DNA of 64,000 nucleotides from Albugo candida (GCA_905220665.1 CAJNAR010000194.1:1-64000), one strand, 5' to 3'; positions 53,360 to 64,000 are shown, counted from the stretch's first letter. Notes: generated by a model from the sequence alone, not told the origin. Numbers and translations: made by a program.

Positions 53360-54377
53360 TACTTTGGGTGTGACACAAAAATTTGCGAATTTCGAATGTC
53401 TTGATATTTAGCCAATCGGTTTTATAGTCGAATGATTGTAAAGGAATAGAATTCCAGACTTTCTTCGCGAAAAAACAAATATTAACTGGAAAATGAGAAA
53501 AATAGCACTTTCGATTGTCTTATTCGATCACACATCAATGGGTTACTGTTGTAGTCACAAAAAAGCCTATCGCAAATCCCACTGATGCGACTATCGTGAC
53601 AGTATGTCTACAAACCCGATTGGAGGCACTGATGCAGCTTCACGCTGGGTGGAAGCAACACGCAGCAGGATAGAGAGTTGGAACAAATATATACAATGAG
53701 GGTGATGAAGAAATTGATAGACTGATGGTGTTGAGACCATACATGCCAAGCGTGCTACAACATGTGGCATTGAGATGGTAAATATCATACTCTAACTTGT
53801 ACTCTTCCAAGATAAACTCTGAAAGGAACGGATACTGTCATTGATAGGGGCTGCACTGATCGTTGACGCTCAAAACAGTGAGATATAGCGCAGATGCATC
53901 AATCTTGTTTTGTTGCAAAAAGCATCTTCTTCGGCGCCTTCCCCACTCTAAGAACTGGCGTCTCCATCATATGGTCAAGTCCTCACGCTTGCCATCACGT
54001 CTCCACTATCTTGCCGTTCTTCGAGCCTAGCTCACTTGGGTCCTTACCTTTCCACTTCCGGATCCAAGAGAACATCTTCCTGGCTTTTTAATATTCAATA
54101 ATGCAGGACTCTTCTCTTATCCGCATGCACTTGACGTGGCAAGATCATAAGATCAACACACTCTACACGCAAGTCTGATTAGAGCCACAATAGCCCTACA
54201 GAAACGCCACGAAATGGGACATAAATGGACAATACATAGCCTGTCACTGTCCATAGGTCTCACGTCAGCGGCGTATATTGCTTCGATTTGTCCCATTTGT
54301 GTCACCGACAATCTCAGCCAATCACACTATTATGAACCAAAATTCTATACAGACGAAGCACTGATACTGTTATCGTC
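53360..54377. other. Bidirectional promoter region
   Basis: This 1-kb gap between divergent genes contains nothing recognisable; short open frames only. Confidence 0.5.
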
Positions 54378-56159
54378 ATGAAGCGTGGTAATCAGAAAAA
54401 AGCACAAAATGACAGAAAAGAGAATAAATATGAGGCATCAAACAAGCACAAGTATGCTGATAAAGCTATGGAAGAACTCGTCGCCACATCCACACGATTG
54501 GATCATGACAATTATAACTTTTTTCGGACCGCCAGAGCACAAACGGAATTAGACGATTCATTGTTATTTCATGAGCAGCCACGTCAACTTCTCTTCCTCG
54601 TTCTGGTCGTTTTGGTGATTTCATATTATACGTTCACGCATGACAGTGATGTAGGCCATTCATACTGCTGGATTTGATTTGATCATGCGCTTTACATGAG
54701 CTTGTAGGATGTGTCTCAAAATATTCATGCAGGAATTATATCGGGTGCGTTCATTTTCCTGGTTTACTGTTTCTTGCAGACGCGAGACGGACTTCTTGTA
54801 AGTTGATATTCATCATAATGCGGTCGGTGTTGATTCGAGCGTGTGCTGTTCAGGTTCGTCCACATCCGGGACTTTGGCGATTGGTACACGGCTGCTCAGT
54901 AATGTACTTGCTCCTTCTGGCTGTGCTGTCGGTACAAGGACGATCGAGTGCACCAGTACTGCTGCAATTTTTGTTCCCTCGGATTGGTAGCTCCAAGCAG
55001 ACAAACTCTGTGAATTTGAATTGCGAGATCAACTCTACTGTTCGTTAGTGCATGGTAATTGACACTACTTGCTGACAAGGAATGTTTGTAGAACATCTAC
55101 AACGGCATTTCGAGTATTTGGTTCTTTGCACATGTTACGGGATGGTGGGGGAAAATGTGTATGTTTCGTGACTGGCGATTTTGCTTGGTGCTGAGCATAT
55201 CTTTCGAAATCTTGGAGTTATCGTTGCAATTCATGATTCCCGATTTCAAAGAATGCTGGTAGACGCTCTCTATCGTTCGATGTCTTATCTTTTCACAAAT
55301 GTCTTAGGTGGGACTCCTTATTTATGGACACATTTGGTGCCAATTTGCTCGGAATGGTGTTAGGCCGTTTAACGCTCCAGTATTACGAGTCGAAAGAGTA
55401 CGATTGGTCTGGGAAACGGGAAAGAAAGAAGGGCTATTTTTTCTTATTTTTGAAACAATTTACACCGCTCAGCTGGTCGCAATATCACTGGGAAGTGTTC
55501 TCCAGCTTTCGCCGCTTCTTGCAGGTGAATTGTATCGAAGGCTCTTTTTCTTTTATCCGCTGATGTGTGCTCTATTCCAGATTATATTTGCACTCGCGAT
55601 GTGTCTGATGGTGGAGTTAAACGCATTCATTCTTTTAGAAACCTTCCACATTCCGAAAGAAAGCAAATTCAACTCGATGCGCTTAGTGTTAATGTTTTTA
55701 TGTGGAATTCCGGCAGCGGCAGAGGTAAAAAAAGCATTTCATCGTCTACAATTCCTACCTGACTATGATCTGCAGTACTATGAGTTTCTATCGAATCCGA
55801 AATGCTGGCGTTTGGGTCAAAACGCATGGATGATTCTATCCATCGCAGTCTTTGAAAATCTCGTGTGTGTAAAGTTCGCATCGAGTGAAACTCTATTCAG
55901 AAACAGCCCACCGCCAGCAGTATCTTACTCTATACTCGCATTTCTGGTTATGTTTACCATTTGGGTGGTGCTCTTTTTCAAAATTCCACGTGGAGCAGTA
56001 TACGTATCGCACGATGCAACATTACGAATCAGCAAACGTGTGCGTGCCAAAGGACATTCTAAACAAATGTCCGAAGTGTCGCAATGGGAAGCGCTAGATA
56101 TTCTATTTTGGATATCGTTTACACCATTACTACTGCTCACAACGCAATGGGCGTACTGA
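54378..56159 (+). CDS. Phosphatidylserine synthase (base-exchange type)
   Basis: Six exons (54,378-54,650; 54,708-54,797; 54,854-55,039; 55,092-55,258; 55,308-55,524; 55,581-56,159), all consistent in phase, give 503 aa, close to animal PTDSS1/2 (about 470-490). The conserved series is in order: LQTRDGLLVRPHPGLWRLVHG, VTGWWGKMCMFRDWRF, FKECWWDSLFMDTFGANLLG, YDWSG, QFTPLSW, LNAFILLETFHIP. The donor of intron 3 is GTTCGT, unusual but in phase. Eight or more membrane segments are present. The enzyme swaps the head group of phosphatidylethanolamine or -choline for serine in the ER membrane. The N-terminus is a lysine-rich cytosolic tail. This base-exchange enzyme differs from the CDP-diacylglycerol-dependent fungal one. 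Confidence 0.92.
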
Positions 56160-56619
56160 ACTCACCAATTTGTCGCTTCCGCGCAAAGTACGGTAAGTTC
56201 TTAATCCGATTACTTTAAACGCACTGATCTAATGACTGAATAGTCAGTACTTTGTGACTGAGTCCAGCACCTGTTAAAACACATTCAAAACCAGATGATT
56301 CGATCGTCGGACACAGATGTTTCGTATAGAATTTAGAGCCTACAATATTCAGATAGTTTCTCTGCGTATAGCTTCCGACTCTTGCCTAGCCCTGGGTCAT
56401 CCGTGCATAGATTCGAACGGGTAGGGGACTAGGAGCTCCAGTTGGAATTGTATGCAGAAATTCGATAGCTTACAAATTCATATATGTCTCGCCCATCTCA
56501 CTTTTTCTTATCACTTCGCCGACCAGTTTAAAATCAGAGTGGGAATAACTTTTGTTCTCTTCATTTATTCCATTTGTCATTTCAGACACAAACGCTTTGA
56601 ATACCACATTTGATTAAAT
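56160..56619. other. Spacer between phosphatidylserine synthase and callose synthase
   Basis: This 460-bp gap shows no gene. It must contain the terminator of the first gene and the promoter of the second. Confidence 0.5.
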
Positions 56620-59600
56620 ATGTCCCAACCAACGCACTACCGCGAAAGTTCGCGACGTCGCGCGAGCTCCAATTACTTTGAATTGGATGCTGATCGCAGA
56701 CGTACGAAATCGGGACGTAAAGATCGTCTGAGTCATCGAGTGATGAGTCTGGAAGCAGCTGAAACCATCCCCGGAGATAAATTCAGCACTGCCCCGCAAA
56801 ATATCGTCAATTCAACTGCTGTCTTGGATGATGATGAAATCTCTATCGATTATTGCTGTGACTTTCTATACGCGAAATTCGGGTTCCAAGAAGGCTCTGT
56901 CGCCAATCAGCGCGAGCATGTGCTATTACTTCTTGCGAATGGCAAAGCCCGTCACCACCCATCACAACCTTCTCATCACCACATAACACAACTGCACGCG
57001 AAATTAGTTTCCAACTATAAAAGTTGGTGCGAATTCCTAAAAACGAATCCCATTCATTACCAGGGAGTTATCAGTGGGAATTTACGGCATCCCTTACATA
57101 TGGAAATCATGTTATTTTTCCTCATTTGGGGTGAAAGTAGTAACTTGCGTCACATGCCTGAATGTATATGTTACATATTCCATCAGCTTATGAAGCATCT
57201 AAATCAAGACATTCAAGGACAAGATGGGAAGAAGGAAGGCTGGTTTCTTGAAAATGTCGTTCAGCCGATCTGGGAGGAATGCAGCAATATGAAGCGACGA
57301 AATCATCTCAATAAACCGCTGGAACATGTCAAAGTACGAAATTATGACGATATTAACGAGTATTTTTGGAAGCCATATTGTCTGAAAATAGAGGTCACGC
57401 AAGTGGGTCACGAACTTGCACAAAAACATGGAAAGACATTTTATGAACATCGAAGCATTTTCACGCTCATCCTCAATTACTATCGAATCTTCCAAGCCAA
57501 TATTTTATTTCTCACCATTTTAGTTGTTTTAGCATTTGCAGTTTCCATTTCACCAAATGGCGGCCGAAGTGGATTTTCACAATTTCAAGCTTTGGGCAAA
57601 ACCATCGAACCGTTTGAAAAACGTGATTTGAAAATTGGATTTGTTGTTCTTCCATTTGTGATGTCACTTCTCGGAATTTGTAAATGTGTGTTGGAATTCG
57701 CCCATTCATTTCATATTATCTTCTCTTCCGAGTCATCACTGACCTCATCACGATCTTGGCCGTACACTTTGGCACTTGCTGCACGTACATTGTGGCACAC
57801 GGGCTTTATGGCGTTATTCGCGTTCATGATTTATATCCCACTACGCGATCAGAGCGACACAACGTTGCTGCAGAATGCGTATGCAGTTATGGCTGTCTAT
57901 ATCATCCCCGGGGTCGCCATCCTTGCTGCTCAAACGTTTTATCCGAATCTGATTCGAAAGACATTTGCACTCAAGTTTGTTCGTGAAGGTTCCTCGTCGT
58001 ATGTCGGTCGAGAAATGGCTCCACCATGGAAGTATAAAGTTCAATACGTTCTGTTTTGGATTGTCCTTTGGATCTGTAAGAGTGTTGTCTCGTACACGAT
58101 TTTGGTGAGGCCATTGATGCTTCCTTCGTTGGCTGTGTACGAGATGAGATTGACATATCAATCATCCGTGGCCTCGTTCCACAATATCTTGGTTTTGGTA
58201 TCGTATTGGGCGCCAACTGTGTTGATTTTTAACTACGACACACAGATTTATTTCACCATTCTTCAGTCGATTATTGGAGGGTACATGGGCTGGCGGATGA
58301 AGACGGGCGAAATCAGAGGATCGAAAGAATTGACACGAGCTTTTCGTGTGGCACCTCAGCTGTTTGATCAGAAAATTGTGACGAATTTAGCACGCTCCAG
58401 CGATTTGGCTCAATCACTTAATCCCAAAGACAGTAAGACATCCGTAAATGCCGCTACATACGAAAGTCAAATGATGCTGAGATTTGTGGTCGTATGGAAT
58501 GAAATTGTCAATTCGTTCCGTGAAGGCGATTTACTTGACGATAAAGAAGCCGCTATTCTCCAATACGATATTCGAAGCAATGGAGAAGTGTTTGAACCCG
58601 TCTTCCTGTCCGCTGGAAAATTAGGAGAAGCTATCACGAAAACAATTCGCAATAGTAAAGATGGAAAAAGCGAGTCACAATTACAAGTGAGTTTGGTGGA
58701 AGGCGATTGCGTCTCAGCAATTAAAAGTTTTTTCACAGCTTGTATGTATGTGATGGAAGCTCTATTCGGAATGGAAGATGGAAATGTCATTGATGGTCTC
58801 CGAATGATGGAAGAAGTTGTGGAGAATCGAGCGTCCATGCGCTCCTTCCAGTTTCAAGAACTCGCTCGCTTACGTCTAGCAGCGTTAGACATTTTGGAAG
58901 AAATTCTCGACTTACCGGACCCAAGCACAGTCTCTGCGCATTTGCCAGACACTTTTATCCACACACTTGGGATCATTCGAAACTTTGTCAATAAAATGGA
59001 AGTACTGTTAAATTCTCTGCAGGCTTTTTCAGAAGCCCCGGAATTAAAGGGAAAATTTGTCAATACCAAGTTTTGCTCCAGTCCAAATGGATACATGTAC
59101 GCCGCACAAGGTCTCGTAAATCTGTATCGAAGCGATGTAGCAATGGGTGCCGCTACTCGAGCGTGTTTACTACTGTCGTTGGACCGATCGGAAGCAATGC
59201 CGAGATGCATGGAAGCTCAGCGTCGTTTAGGATTCTTTATGCGCTCACTGGTGATGGAAATCCCTCAATTGAATGCGATTAAAGAGATGCGATCGTTTTC
59301 CGTTGTCACTCCGTTTTACGCCGAAACAGTTCTTTTTTCGCTAAAGGAATTAAATGATCCGCTGGTGAACCATCCGATTTTCCAAAAGGTCGAAGAAGGT
59401 GGGAAGAATTTGACTATTCTCAAGTATTTGAACAAGATCCATCCCGAAGAATGGGAGAATTTTCTGGAGCGTGTGGACGTTGCGAGCGCGGAGGAAGCAC
59501 AAGAGCGATACCCACAAGAGATTCGATTATGGGCTTCGTATCGTGGTCAAACTCTGGCTCGTACGGTGCAAGGTATGATGCTGTATGAAGACGCTATTAA

Positions 59601-62600
59601 AATCCTCCACTGGCTGGAAATCGGGTCGAATTCAGCGCGTACAGCGGAAGAGAAGCAAACACAATTACAGGATATGGTTCGTCTCAAGTTTTCGTACATT
59701 TGTGCGTGTCAAGTGTACGGGAAACATCGACGGGAAAACAAGCAACAAGCCGATGATATCGATTATCTCCTGCAAGAGTATCCGAATCTCCGTGTCGCGT
59801 ACGTCGATACGATCGAATCAGGCGAGAATCAGTACATGTACGACACCGTGTTGATCAAAAGCGAGCAGAATGAGATCGTCGAAGTGTATCGATATCAACT
59901 ACCCGGCGATCCGATTATCGGCGAAGGAAAACCTGAGAATCAGAACAATGCAATGCAATTCACACGCGGGGAATTCGTGCAGACGATCGATATGAATCAG
60001 CAACACTACTTTGAAGAGTGTTTGAAAATGCCCCAATTACTTCGAACAGCCGAATTGCATTCATCTGGAAAACCTGTTTCTATCATCGGAATGCGAGAGC
60101 ATATTTTCACTGGAAATGCTTCATCATTAGCCAAGTTCAAAACGTGGCAAGAGCTCGTGTTTGTGACGCTATCACAGCGAGTTTTGGCTGACCCGCTTTA
60201 CGTTCGAATGCATTATGGCCATCCAGATATCTTTGACAAGGTATTGGCACTCACACGAGGTGGTGTATCGAAATCAAGCAAAGGGATCAATTTATCGGAA
60301 GATGTATTCGCTGGATTTAATGCTACATTGCGTGGAGGCGTCGTGACGCATGTGGAGTTTATGCAATGCGGTAAAGGACGTGATGTCGCTCTATCTCAGA
60401 TCTCTATGTTTGAAGGCAAGTTGGCGAATGGAGCCGGTGAGACTTCTTTGGCGCGTGAGGCTCATCGCATGGGTCAATTTATGGATTTTTTCCGGCTCAA
60501 TTCGATGTATTACTCGCATACGGGCTTCTTCTTTGCGACTTGGATGACTGTGGTCACTACGTTTGTGTATATGTACTGCAAAGTTTACATCGCGTTAGTG
60601 GGTGTCCAAGATCAAATCATTTATAAAATGAACGAGACTTCGATTCTCTCACAGAATGAGCGGTACGGCATTCCAAGTCGCGCGTATTACGACACGAATG
60701 CGATTGTGAATACTCAGTATTACATCCAAGCCGGATTGTTTCTTTCACTTCCGCTCGTAGTTGTCTATTTTAGCGAAATGGGATTATATCGTGGTTTTTT
60801 CCGTCTCATTGAAATGGTGATCACGGGTGGGCCTTTTTTCTTCATTTTCCAAGTCGGAACTACGATGCATTACTTTGACAATAATTTGGTCCATGGAGAA
60901 GCACAATACAAAGCTACTGGTCGTGGGTTCAAAATCACAAGAGAGTTGTTTGTGTTACTGTACAAGGCGTACGCGAGCTCACATTATCGAAAAGCATTCG
61001 AATTGACGGGATTGTGTTTGATCTATCTGACGTATGGAGACTTTAATATTTGCGGGCCGCCTCCGACTGCCGATGGCAATTCGTTCTCATTCGATTTTTG
61101 CACCACTGCTCAGAGCTTTTGGGTGCAAACGTTTGCCATTTGGTTCATCGCAATCACGTGGTTTATCGCTCCATACATTTTCAATACCGATGGCTTGGAT
61201 TTTCAGAAGACGAAAGCCGATATTCAAGCGTGGGCAACCTGGATGTACGCTGATGAGAAGTATGAAGATGAAGATTCCACAATGAATGGAGGATGGATTG
61301 GCTGGTGGAAAAGTGAGCTTAAACTGTTTCACAACTCGAAACCGATCGCTCGTTTGACAATTGTTCTCCGCGAAAGTCGTCATTTTGTACTGATGTGGTA
61401 TGTGGTGACGCTAAAGTGGGATTTACTGACCATTGCGTATGTGCTTGGCGCTGGTGTGCTATCCGTTCTGCTTCTCAATGTGATGTGTCTATTACGACTG
61501 GCGTTCCGACGGTGTCGTCCGATCCCACGCGCTTTGATTTACGTCACAACAGTTTGTCTTGCGATTGCAGCATACTTTGCCATTACCAAATATCTTTTCA
61601 GTACGGATTTCCAGGAAGCTGCGTCTTTATTTTACGGCTATATCGCCGTGCTGTATGGGATCAATGAGATGGCTCGTATGTACAGCTTTCAGTCGACTTC
61701 TATCGCAAACACCACCATTTTCCAGGAATTAGCCTTCTTTTTCGACTTTATGATTTGTTTCATTATGATCGTCCCGCTATTCATCATGTCTGGAATTCCG
61801 TTTCTGAATATCGTGCAAACGCGGATGATGTACAACAAAGGCTTTTCACAAATTGTTTCAGCGTCTTCTCAGTATGCGTTCTCCTTGGCGGCATTTCTCG
61901 GTGTTGTTGGTGGAAGTGGCTGTGGATGGATCCTTTATGTGATGTCAGTTCTGGAAAGCAGTCCAGGCTTCATCAGCTACGCGACGAATTATGATCTCTT
62001 GGACAATAAAGCTGGAGATGGGACAACGACCTACTATTTCTATTTTGCAGCTGTTATGGCTGCTGTCTTGGGCGGATTTTTCAACTTTTTCTTTGGAAGA
62101 AGACTAACGGTTGTTTGTGGGGGGATGTTATCTGCCCTTGCGATGGTATTGATCAGCGCGGTGACCACGCAAGGAGAGAGTTTGTTGTTCCCTGGAACAG
62201 CGTTATTGGGTGCTTCGATTGGAATTCTACTTCCGAGTATTGCCATTTATATCTACGAAATATCGACACGGGAACTTCGAGCTAAATCGATGCTGTTACT
62301 CGGCACTGGTTTTATTATTGGCACTATGTTGGGCTCTATCTTTATGTCTCCCGAGCAAGAAATCGGCTGGATTTGGCAGCTGTTTATCGCCAATATTTTG
62401 CTGTCGGTGGTGACACCGGTTGTGTTTTTATTCCCTGAAAGTGCTTATTGGATTTACATGCGGGAAGGAGCGGATTCTTGTGAGCGATGTCTCACTGTTC
62501 TCCGACGTAAAGAAGGCGTTCAGGACGAATTACAGCTTATTCGCGAAGAATCGACTTCAGCAAACAAAAGTACCGGCAATATTTTCAAGTTTGGGCTTGG

Positions 62601-63336
62601 TCTGTGCCTGATGATCGTCTCTAGTCTCGCAAATGGAGCGTTAGTTATCTACCTGACAACAGCTTTGGCTACCTCTGGCTCTTCCGCATCAAATTTCACC
62701 AACTGCGTGATTCTGCAGCTTGTGGGTGCTCTACTTTCCTTCTTTGTTATCGATCGAGTGGATTTACGTCGAGTTTTGCTGGGAACACTTCTACCCATCA
62801 CGTTCTTTGTGGCGATGTTGGGCTTTAATGCCAACACAAACACTTGGACAGGCGATGCGAATAACGTATTTCTACAGCTGGTTGGATGTTTACTATACTT
62901 TTTCCTCGGGCTTGGAACGTCGACGGCATTGTGGGCATCTGCAGTTGGCTTATTCCCGACCAAACAGCGAGCTTTGTACACAACCTTTTACTTTATGATC
63001 TTTTTCCTCATTCCCATCGTGGCGCTGTACATCCGCTCCTCGCCGTCTTTGTATCGATCAGCAGAATATGTGTATTTGTACACATTGGCTGGCGTGTGTA
63101 TCCTTTCGACCATCTTTTTATTCGTGGCCGGGCACTTATCGAATGGTCTCATTGGCACCCGGCAAGAGCAGGAAGTCGAGGAAGCTCAAGTCCGACGTGC
63201 CCGGGCTTCACGTCAGAGCTCAAGACTGACACCTGGCGGACGTATGCGTCATATAAATCGATCACGTGATAAGTCGTACAACAGCAGCGGGTACCAGTTG
63301 TACGAGTCACCGGCCGCTGGAGGCCGTCTTCCCTAA
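56620..63336 (+). CDS. Callose (1,3-beta-glucan) synthase fused to MFS sugar-porter-like domain
   Basis: This is a single intronless reading frame of 2,238 aa. Residues about 70-200 match the FKS1 N-terminal domain (HMEIMLFFLIWGESSNLRHMPECICYIFHQ, shortened). A first membrane cluster spans about 285-560. A cytosolic catalytic part of about 700 residues follows (YRGQTLARTVQGMMLYEDA, EDVFAGFNATLRGG, VEFMQCGKGRDVALSQI, FRLNSMYYSHTGFFF), then a second membrane cluster to about 1,750. This is the GT48 glucan synthase, which makes cell-wall 1,3-beta-glucan or callose from UDP-glucose at the plasma membrane. From about 1,751 to 2,175 a further twelve-segment region has GRR after segment 2 and PESAYWIYMREG after segment 6, like sugar porters. 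A Ser/Arg-rich tail ends the protein. I recall similar fusions in other oomycetes but cannot verify it here. Confidence 0.93.
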   Translation: MSQPTHYRESSRRRASSNYFELDADRRRTKSGRKDRLSHRVMSLEAAETIPGDKFSTAPQNIVNSTAVLDDDEISIDYCCDFLYAKFGFQEGSVANQREHVLLLLANGKARHHPSQPSHHHITQLHAKLVSNYKSWCEFLKTNPIHYQGVISGNLRHPLHMEIMLFFLIWGESSNLRHMPECICYIFHQLMKHLNQDIQGQDGKKEGWFLENVVQPIWEECSNMKRRNHLNKPLEHVKVRNYDDINEYFWKPYCLKIEVTQVGHELAQKHGKTFYEHRSIFTLILNYYRIFQANILFLTILVVLAFAVSISPNGGRSGFSQFQALGKTIEPFEKRDLKIGFVVLPFVMSLLGICKCVLEFAHSFHIIFSSESSLTSSRSWPYTLALAARTLWHTGFMALFAFMIYIPLRDQSDTTLLQNAYAVMAVYIIPGVAILAAQTFYPNLIRKTFALKFVREGSSSYVGREMAPPWKYKVQYVLFWIVLWICKSVVSYTILVRPLMLPSLAVYEMRLTYQSSVASFHNILVLVSYWAPTVLIFNYDTQIYFTILQSIIGGYMGWRMKTGEIRGSKELTRAFRVAPQLFDQKIVTNLARSSDLAQSLNPKDSKTSVNAATYESQMMLRFVVVWNEIVNSFREGDLLDDKEAAILQYDIRSNGEVFEPVFLSAGKLGEAITKTIRNSKDGKSESQLQVSLVEGDCVSAIKSFFTACMYVMEALFGMEDGNVIDGLRMMEEVVENRASMRSFQFQELARLRLAALDILEEILDLPDPSTVSAHLPDTFIHTLGIIRNFVNKMEVLLNSLQAFSEAPELKGKFVNTKFCSSPNGYMYAAQGLVNLYRSDVAMGAATRACLLLSLDRSEAMPRCMEAQRRLGFFMRSLVMEIPQLNAIKEMRSFSVVTPFYAETVLFSLKELNDPLVNHPIFQKVEEGGKNLTILKYLNKIHPEEWENFLERVDVASAEEAQERYPQEIRLWASYRGQTLARTVQGMMLYEDAIKILHWLEIGSNSARTAEEKQTQLQDMVRLKFSYICACQVYGKHRRENKQQADDIDYLLQEYPNLRVAYVDTIESGENQYMYDTVLIKSEQNEIVEVYRYQLPGDPIIGEGKPENQNNAMQFTRGEFVQTIDMNQQHYFEECLKMPQLLRTAELHSSGKPVSIIGMREHIFTGNASSLAKFKTWQELVFVTLSQRVLADPLYVRMHYGHPDIFDKVLALTRGGVSKSSKGINLSEDVFAGFNATLRGGVVTHVEFMQCGKGRDVALSQISMFEGKLANGAGETSLAREAHRMGQFMDFFRLNSMYYSHTGFFFATWMTVVTTFVYMYCKVYIALVGVQDQIIYKMNETSILSQNERYGIPSRAYYDTNAIVNTQYYIQAGLFLSLPLVVVYFSEMGLYRGFFRLIEMVITGGPFFFIFQVGTTMHYFDNNLVHGEAQYKATGRGFKITRELFVLLYKAYASSHYRKAFELTGLCLIYLTYGDFNICGPPPTADGNSFSFDFCTTAQSFWVQTFAIWFIAITWFIAPYIFNTDGLDFQKTKADIQAWATWMYADEKYEDEDSTMNGGWIGWWKSELKLFHNSKPIARLTIVLRESRHFVLMWYVVTLKWDLLTIAYVLGAGVLSVLLLNVMCLLRLAFRRCRPIPRALIYVTTVCLAIAAYFAITKYLFSTDFQEAASLFYGYIAVLYGINEMARMYSFQSTSIANTTIFQELAFFFDFMICFIMIVPLFIMSGIPFLNIVQTRMMYNKGFSQIVSASSQYAFSLAAFLGVVGGSGCGWILYVMSVLESSPGFISYATNYDLLDNKAGDGTTTYYFYFAAVMAAVLGGFFNFFFGRRLTVVCGGMLSALAMVLISAVTTQGESLLFPGTALLGASIGILLPSIAIYIYEISTRELRAKSMLLLGTGFIIGTMLGSIFMSPEQEIGWIWQLFIANILLSVVTPVVFLFPESAYWIYMREGADSCERCLTVLRRKEGVQDELQLIREESTSANKSTGNIFKFGLGLCLMIVSSLANGALVIYLTTALATSGSSASNFTNCVILQLVGALLSFFVIDRVDLRRVLLGTLLPITFFVAMLGFNANTNTWTGDANNVFLQLVGCLLYFFLGLGTSTALWASAVGLFPTKQRALYTTFYFMIFFLIPIVALYIRSSPSLYRSAEYVYLYTLAGVCILSTIFLFVAGHLSNGLIGTRQEQEVEEAQVRRARASRQSSRLTPGGRMRHINRSRDKSYNSSGYQLYESPAAGGRLP

Positions 63337-63397
63337 GAAAATTCTAATAAATCAAATGTGAGTGGTATTTCTATGCATTAGAGCCGTTTTTATGCAT

Positions 63398-64000
63398 CTA
63401 AACAAACGTCGCAAAATCCAAAATCTGATCAAATTGCTGCTCGGATTCCTGACGGATTTTCAAATTCCAATGTCGTTTTGTGTTGTGATGCAAACTCTCA
63501 GATAGTAGTGCGTAAATGTCACGCCGCGTGCTTACGAATCGGTACAGCACAAACTGAGATTTTGAGAATGCCAATGCTTCCAAAGCGGTCTCCACATGCA
63601 TACTTTTCATACATTCGGCTACGCGAGCAAACAGCTGGAAGATGAGATCTCTGCGAGCTATTTTAATACCATTCGTCGAGCTTAACAGCTGTATACTCGT
63701 CATCATTAAGCGTGCAATCATCTGAATCGCAACGACTTGCATGGATGGAAACTGAGTGGGCCAACGGTGGAGGAGTTGGCTGAGGAAGTAAGTCGTAGCG
63801 GCTGGAACGTGGGCAACGAGTTGACTCGCACATGTGAGTAATTCCGCTTCATCTGTTGCAGTCGGGTCCATCCAGTGAGTTTTCCACAGATTTAAGAATG
63901 TGCGGATGCAATTTCTTGCAACCACAGTCAAATGTTGCTCCCGATTTTTGCTGAATTGCTCGGTAGAATGATTTTCAATTCCGTGCTCGATCATGTACCT
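63398..64000 (-). CDS. PP2A B56-type regulatory subunit, C-terminal part
   Basis: The reading is open from the right edge to a stop at 63,398. The visible 198 aa contain LSQLLHRWPTQFPSMQVVAIQ (compare LL+YWP...KEV in B56), LIFQLFARVAECMKSMHVETALEALAF, FVSTRRDIYALLSESL and NTKRHWNLKI, the last helical repeats of a B56 (B') subunit of protein phosphatase 2A. B56 is a curved HEAT-like solenoid that guides PP2A to substrates. The upstream part of the gene lies outside the window, so the Met at 63,994 is unlikely to be the true start. The gene ends 62 bp from the callose synthase stop, tail to tail. Acidic substrate-groove residues cannot be judged from this part. Confidence 0.8.
   Translation of the reverse strand, partial: RYMIEHGIENHSTEQFSKNREQHLTVVARNCIRTFLNLWKTHWMDPTATDEAELLTCASQLVAHVPAATTYFLSQLLHRWPTQFPSMQVVAIQMIARLMMTSIQLLSSTNGIKIARRDLIFQLFARVAECMKSMHVETALEALAFSKSQFVLYRFVSTRRDIYALLSESLHHNTKRHWNLKIRQESEQQFDQILDFATFV

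Noticed and set aside
56370..56440. tRNA-like B-box sequence (ttcgaacggg)
   Set aside because: No matching A box, acceptor stem or cloverleaf could be drawn around it on either strand.
1..64000. CRISPR arrays, operons, ribosome binding sites
   Set aside because: The gene structures are eukaryotic (spliceosomal introns, retrotransposons, mitochondrial presequences); no regularly spaced repeats were seen.

Overview
This window looks like nuclear DNA of an oomycete. An Albugo-type white rust is the most likely source. Reasons: very short GT-AG introns (48-62 nt wherever I could place both ends by reading-frame phase), a callose/1,3-beta-glucan synthase fused to a sugar-porter-like MFS domain, START/FYVE-like and FYVE-SYLF proteins, a BT1-family transporter, an enkurin-type ciliary gene (expected in a zoospore-forming organism), and Copia and LINE retroelements. 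The genus is inference; no species can be fixed from sequence alone.

Layout. The window has two parts. Bases 1-35,200 are repeat-rich. A frameshifted non-LTR retrotransposon (LINE) fills about 1-4,430. Three intronless genes on the minus strand (5,365-7,677; 23,438-25,474; 32,919-34,943) then encode paralogous secreted proteins of 770, 678 and 674 aa. Each lies in a duplicated unit that also carries matching flanks and decayed gene remnants. The units are separated or split by three Copia LTR retrotransposons: C (minus, about 9,559-14,590), B (plus, about 16,061-21,134) and A (minus, 27,023-31,980). Element A has 5-bp target-site duplications and carries a tRNA-derived SINE that has its own 17-bp target-site duplication.

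Bases 35,680-64,000 are gene-dense and conserved: START/FYVE-like protein (+), TMEM19-like (-), BT1 transporter (-), MLRQ/B12D-like mitochondrial protein (-), second START/FYVE-like protein (+), enkurin (-), SBDS (-), a tiny secreted peptide (-), mitochondrial ClpB (-), FYVE-SYLF protein (-), phosphatidylserine synthase (+), callose synthase-MFS fusion (+) and the C-terminal part of a PP2A B56 subunit (-, runs off the right edge). Several of these concern membranes and lipids (START, FYVE, SYLF, phosphatidylserine synthase) or the cell wall (glucan synthase), but nothing shows that they are co-regulated.

The best candidate for something undescribed is the secreted three-gene family. The proteins share an internal architecture of repeated cysteine modules whose spacings are identical in all three (C-x2-C-x35-C-x3-C-x10-C, then C-x2-C-x35-C-x5-C, then C-x2-C-x45-C-x3-C-x10-C, then C-x30-C), while their linkers and tails diverge. 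Signal peptides, tandem duplication, transposon-rich location and basic patches fit a role as secreted virulence factors, but that function is inferred. A 64-aa secreted peptide at 46,409-46,655, split by a 52-nt intron, is a second candidate.
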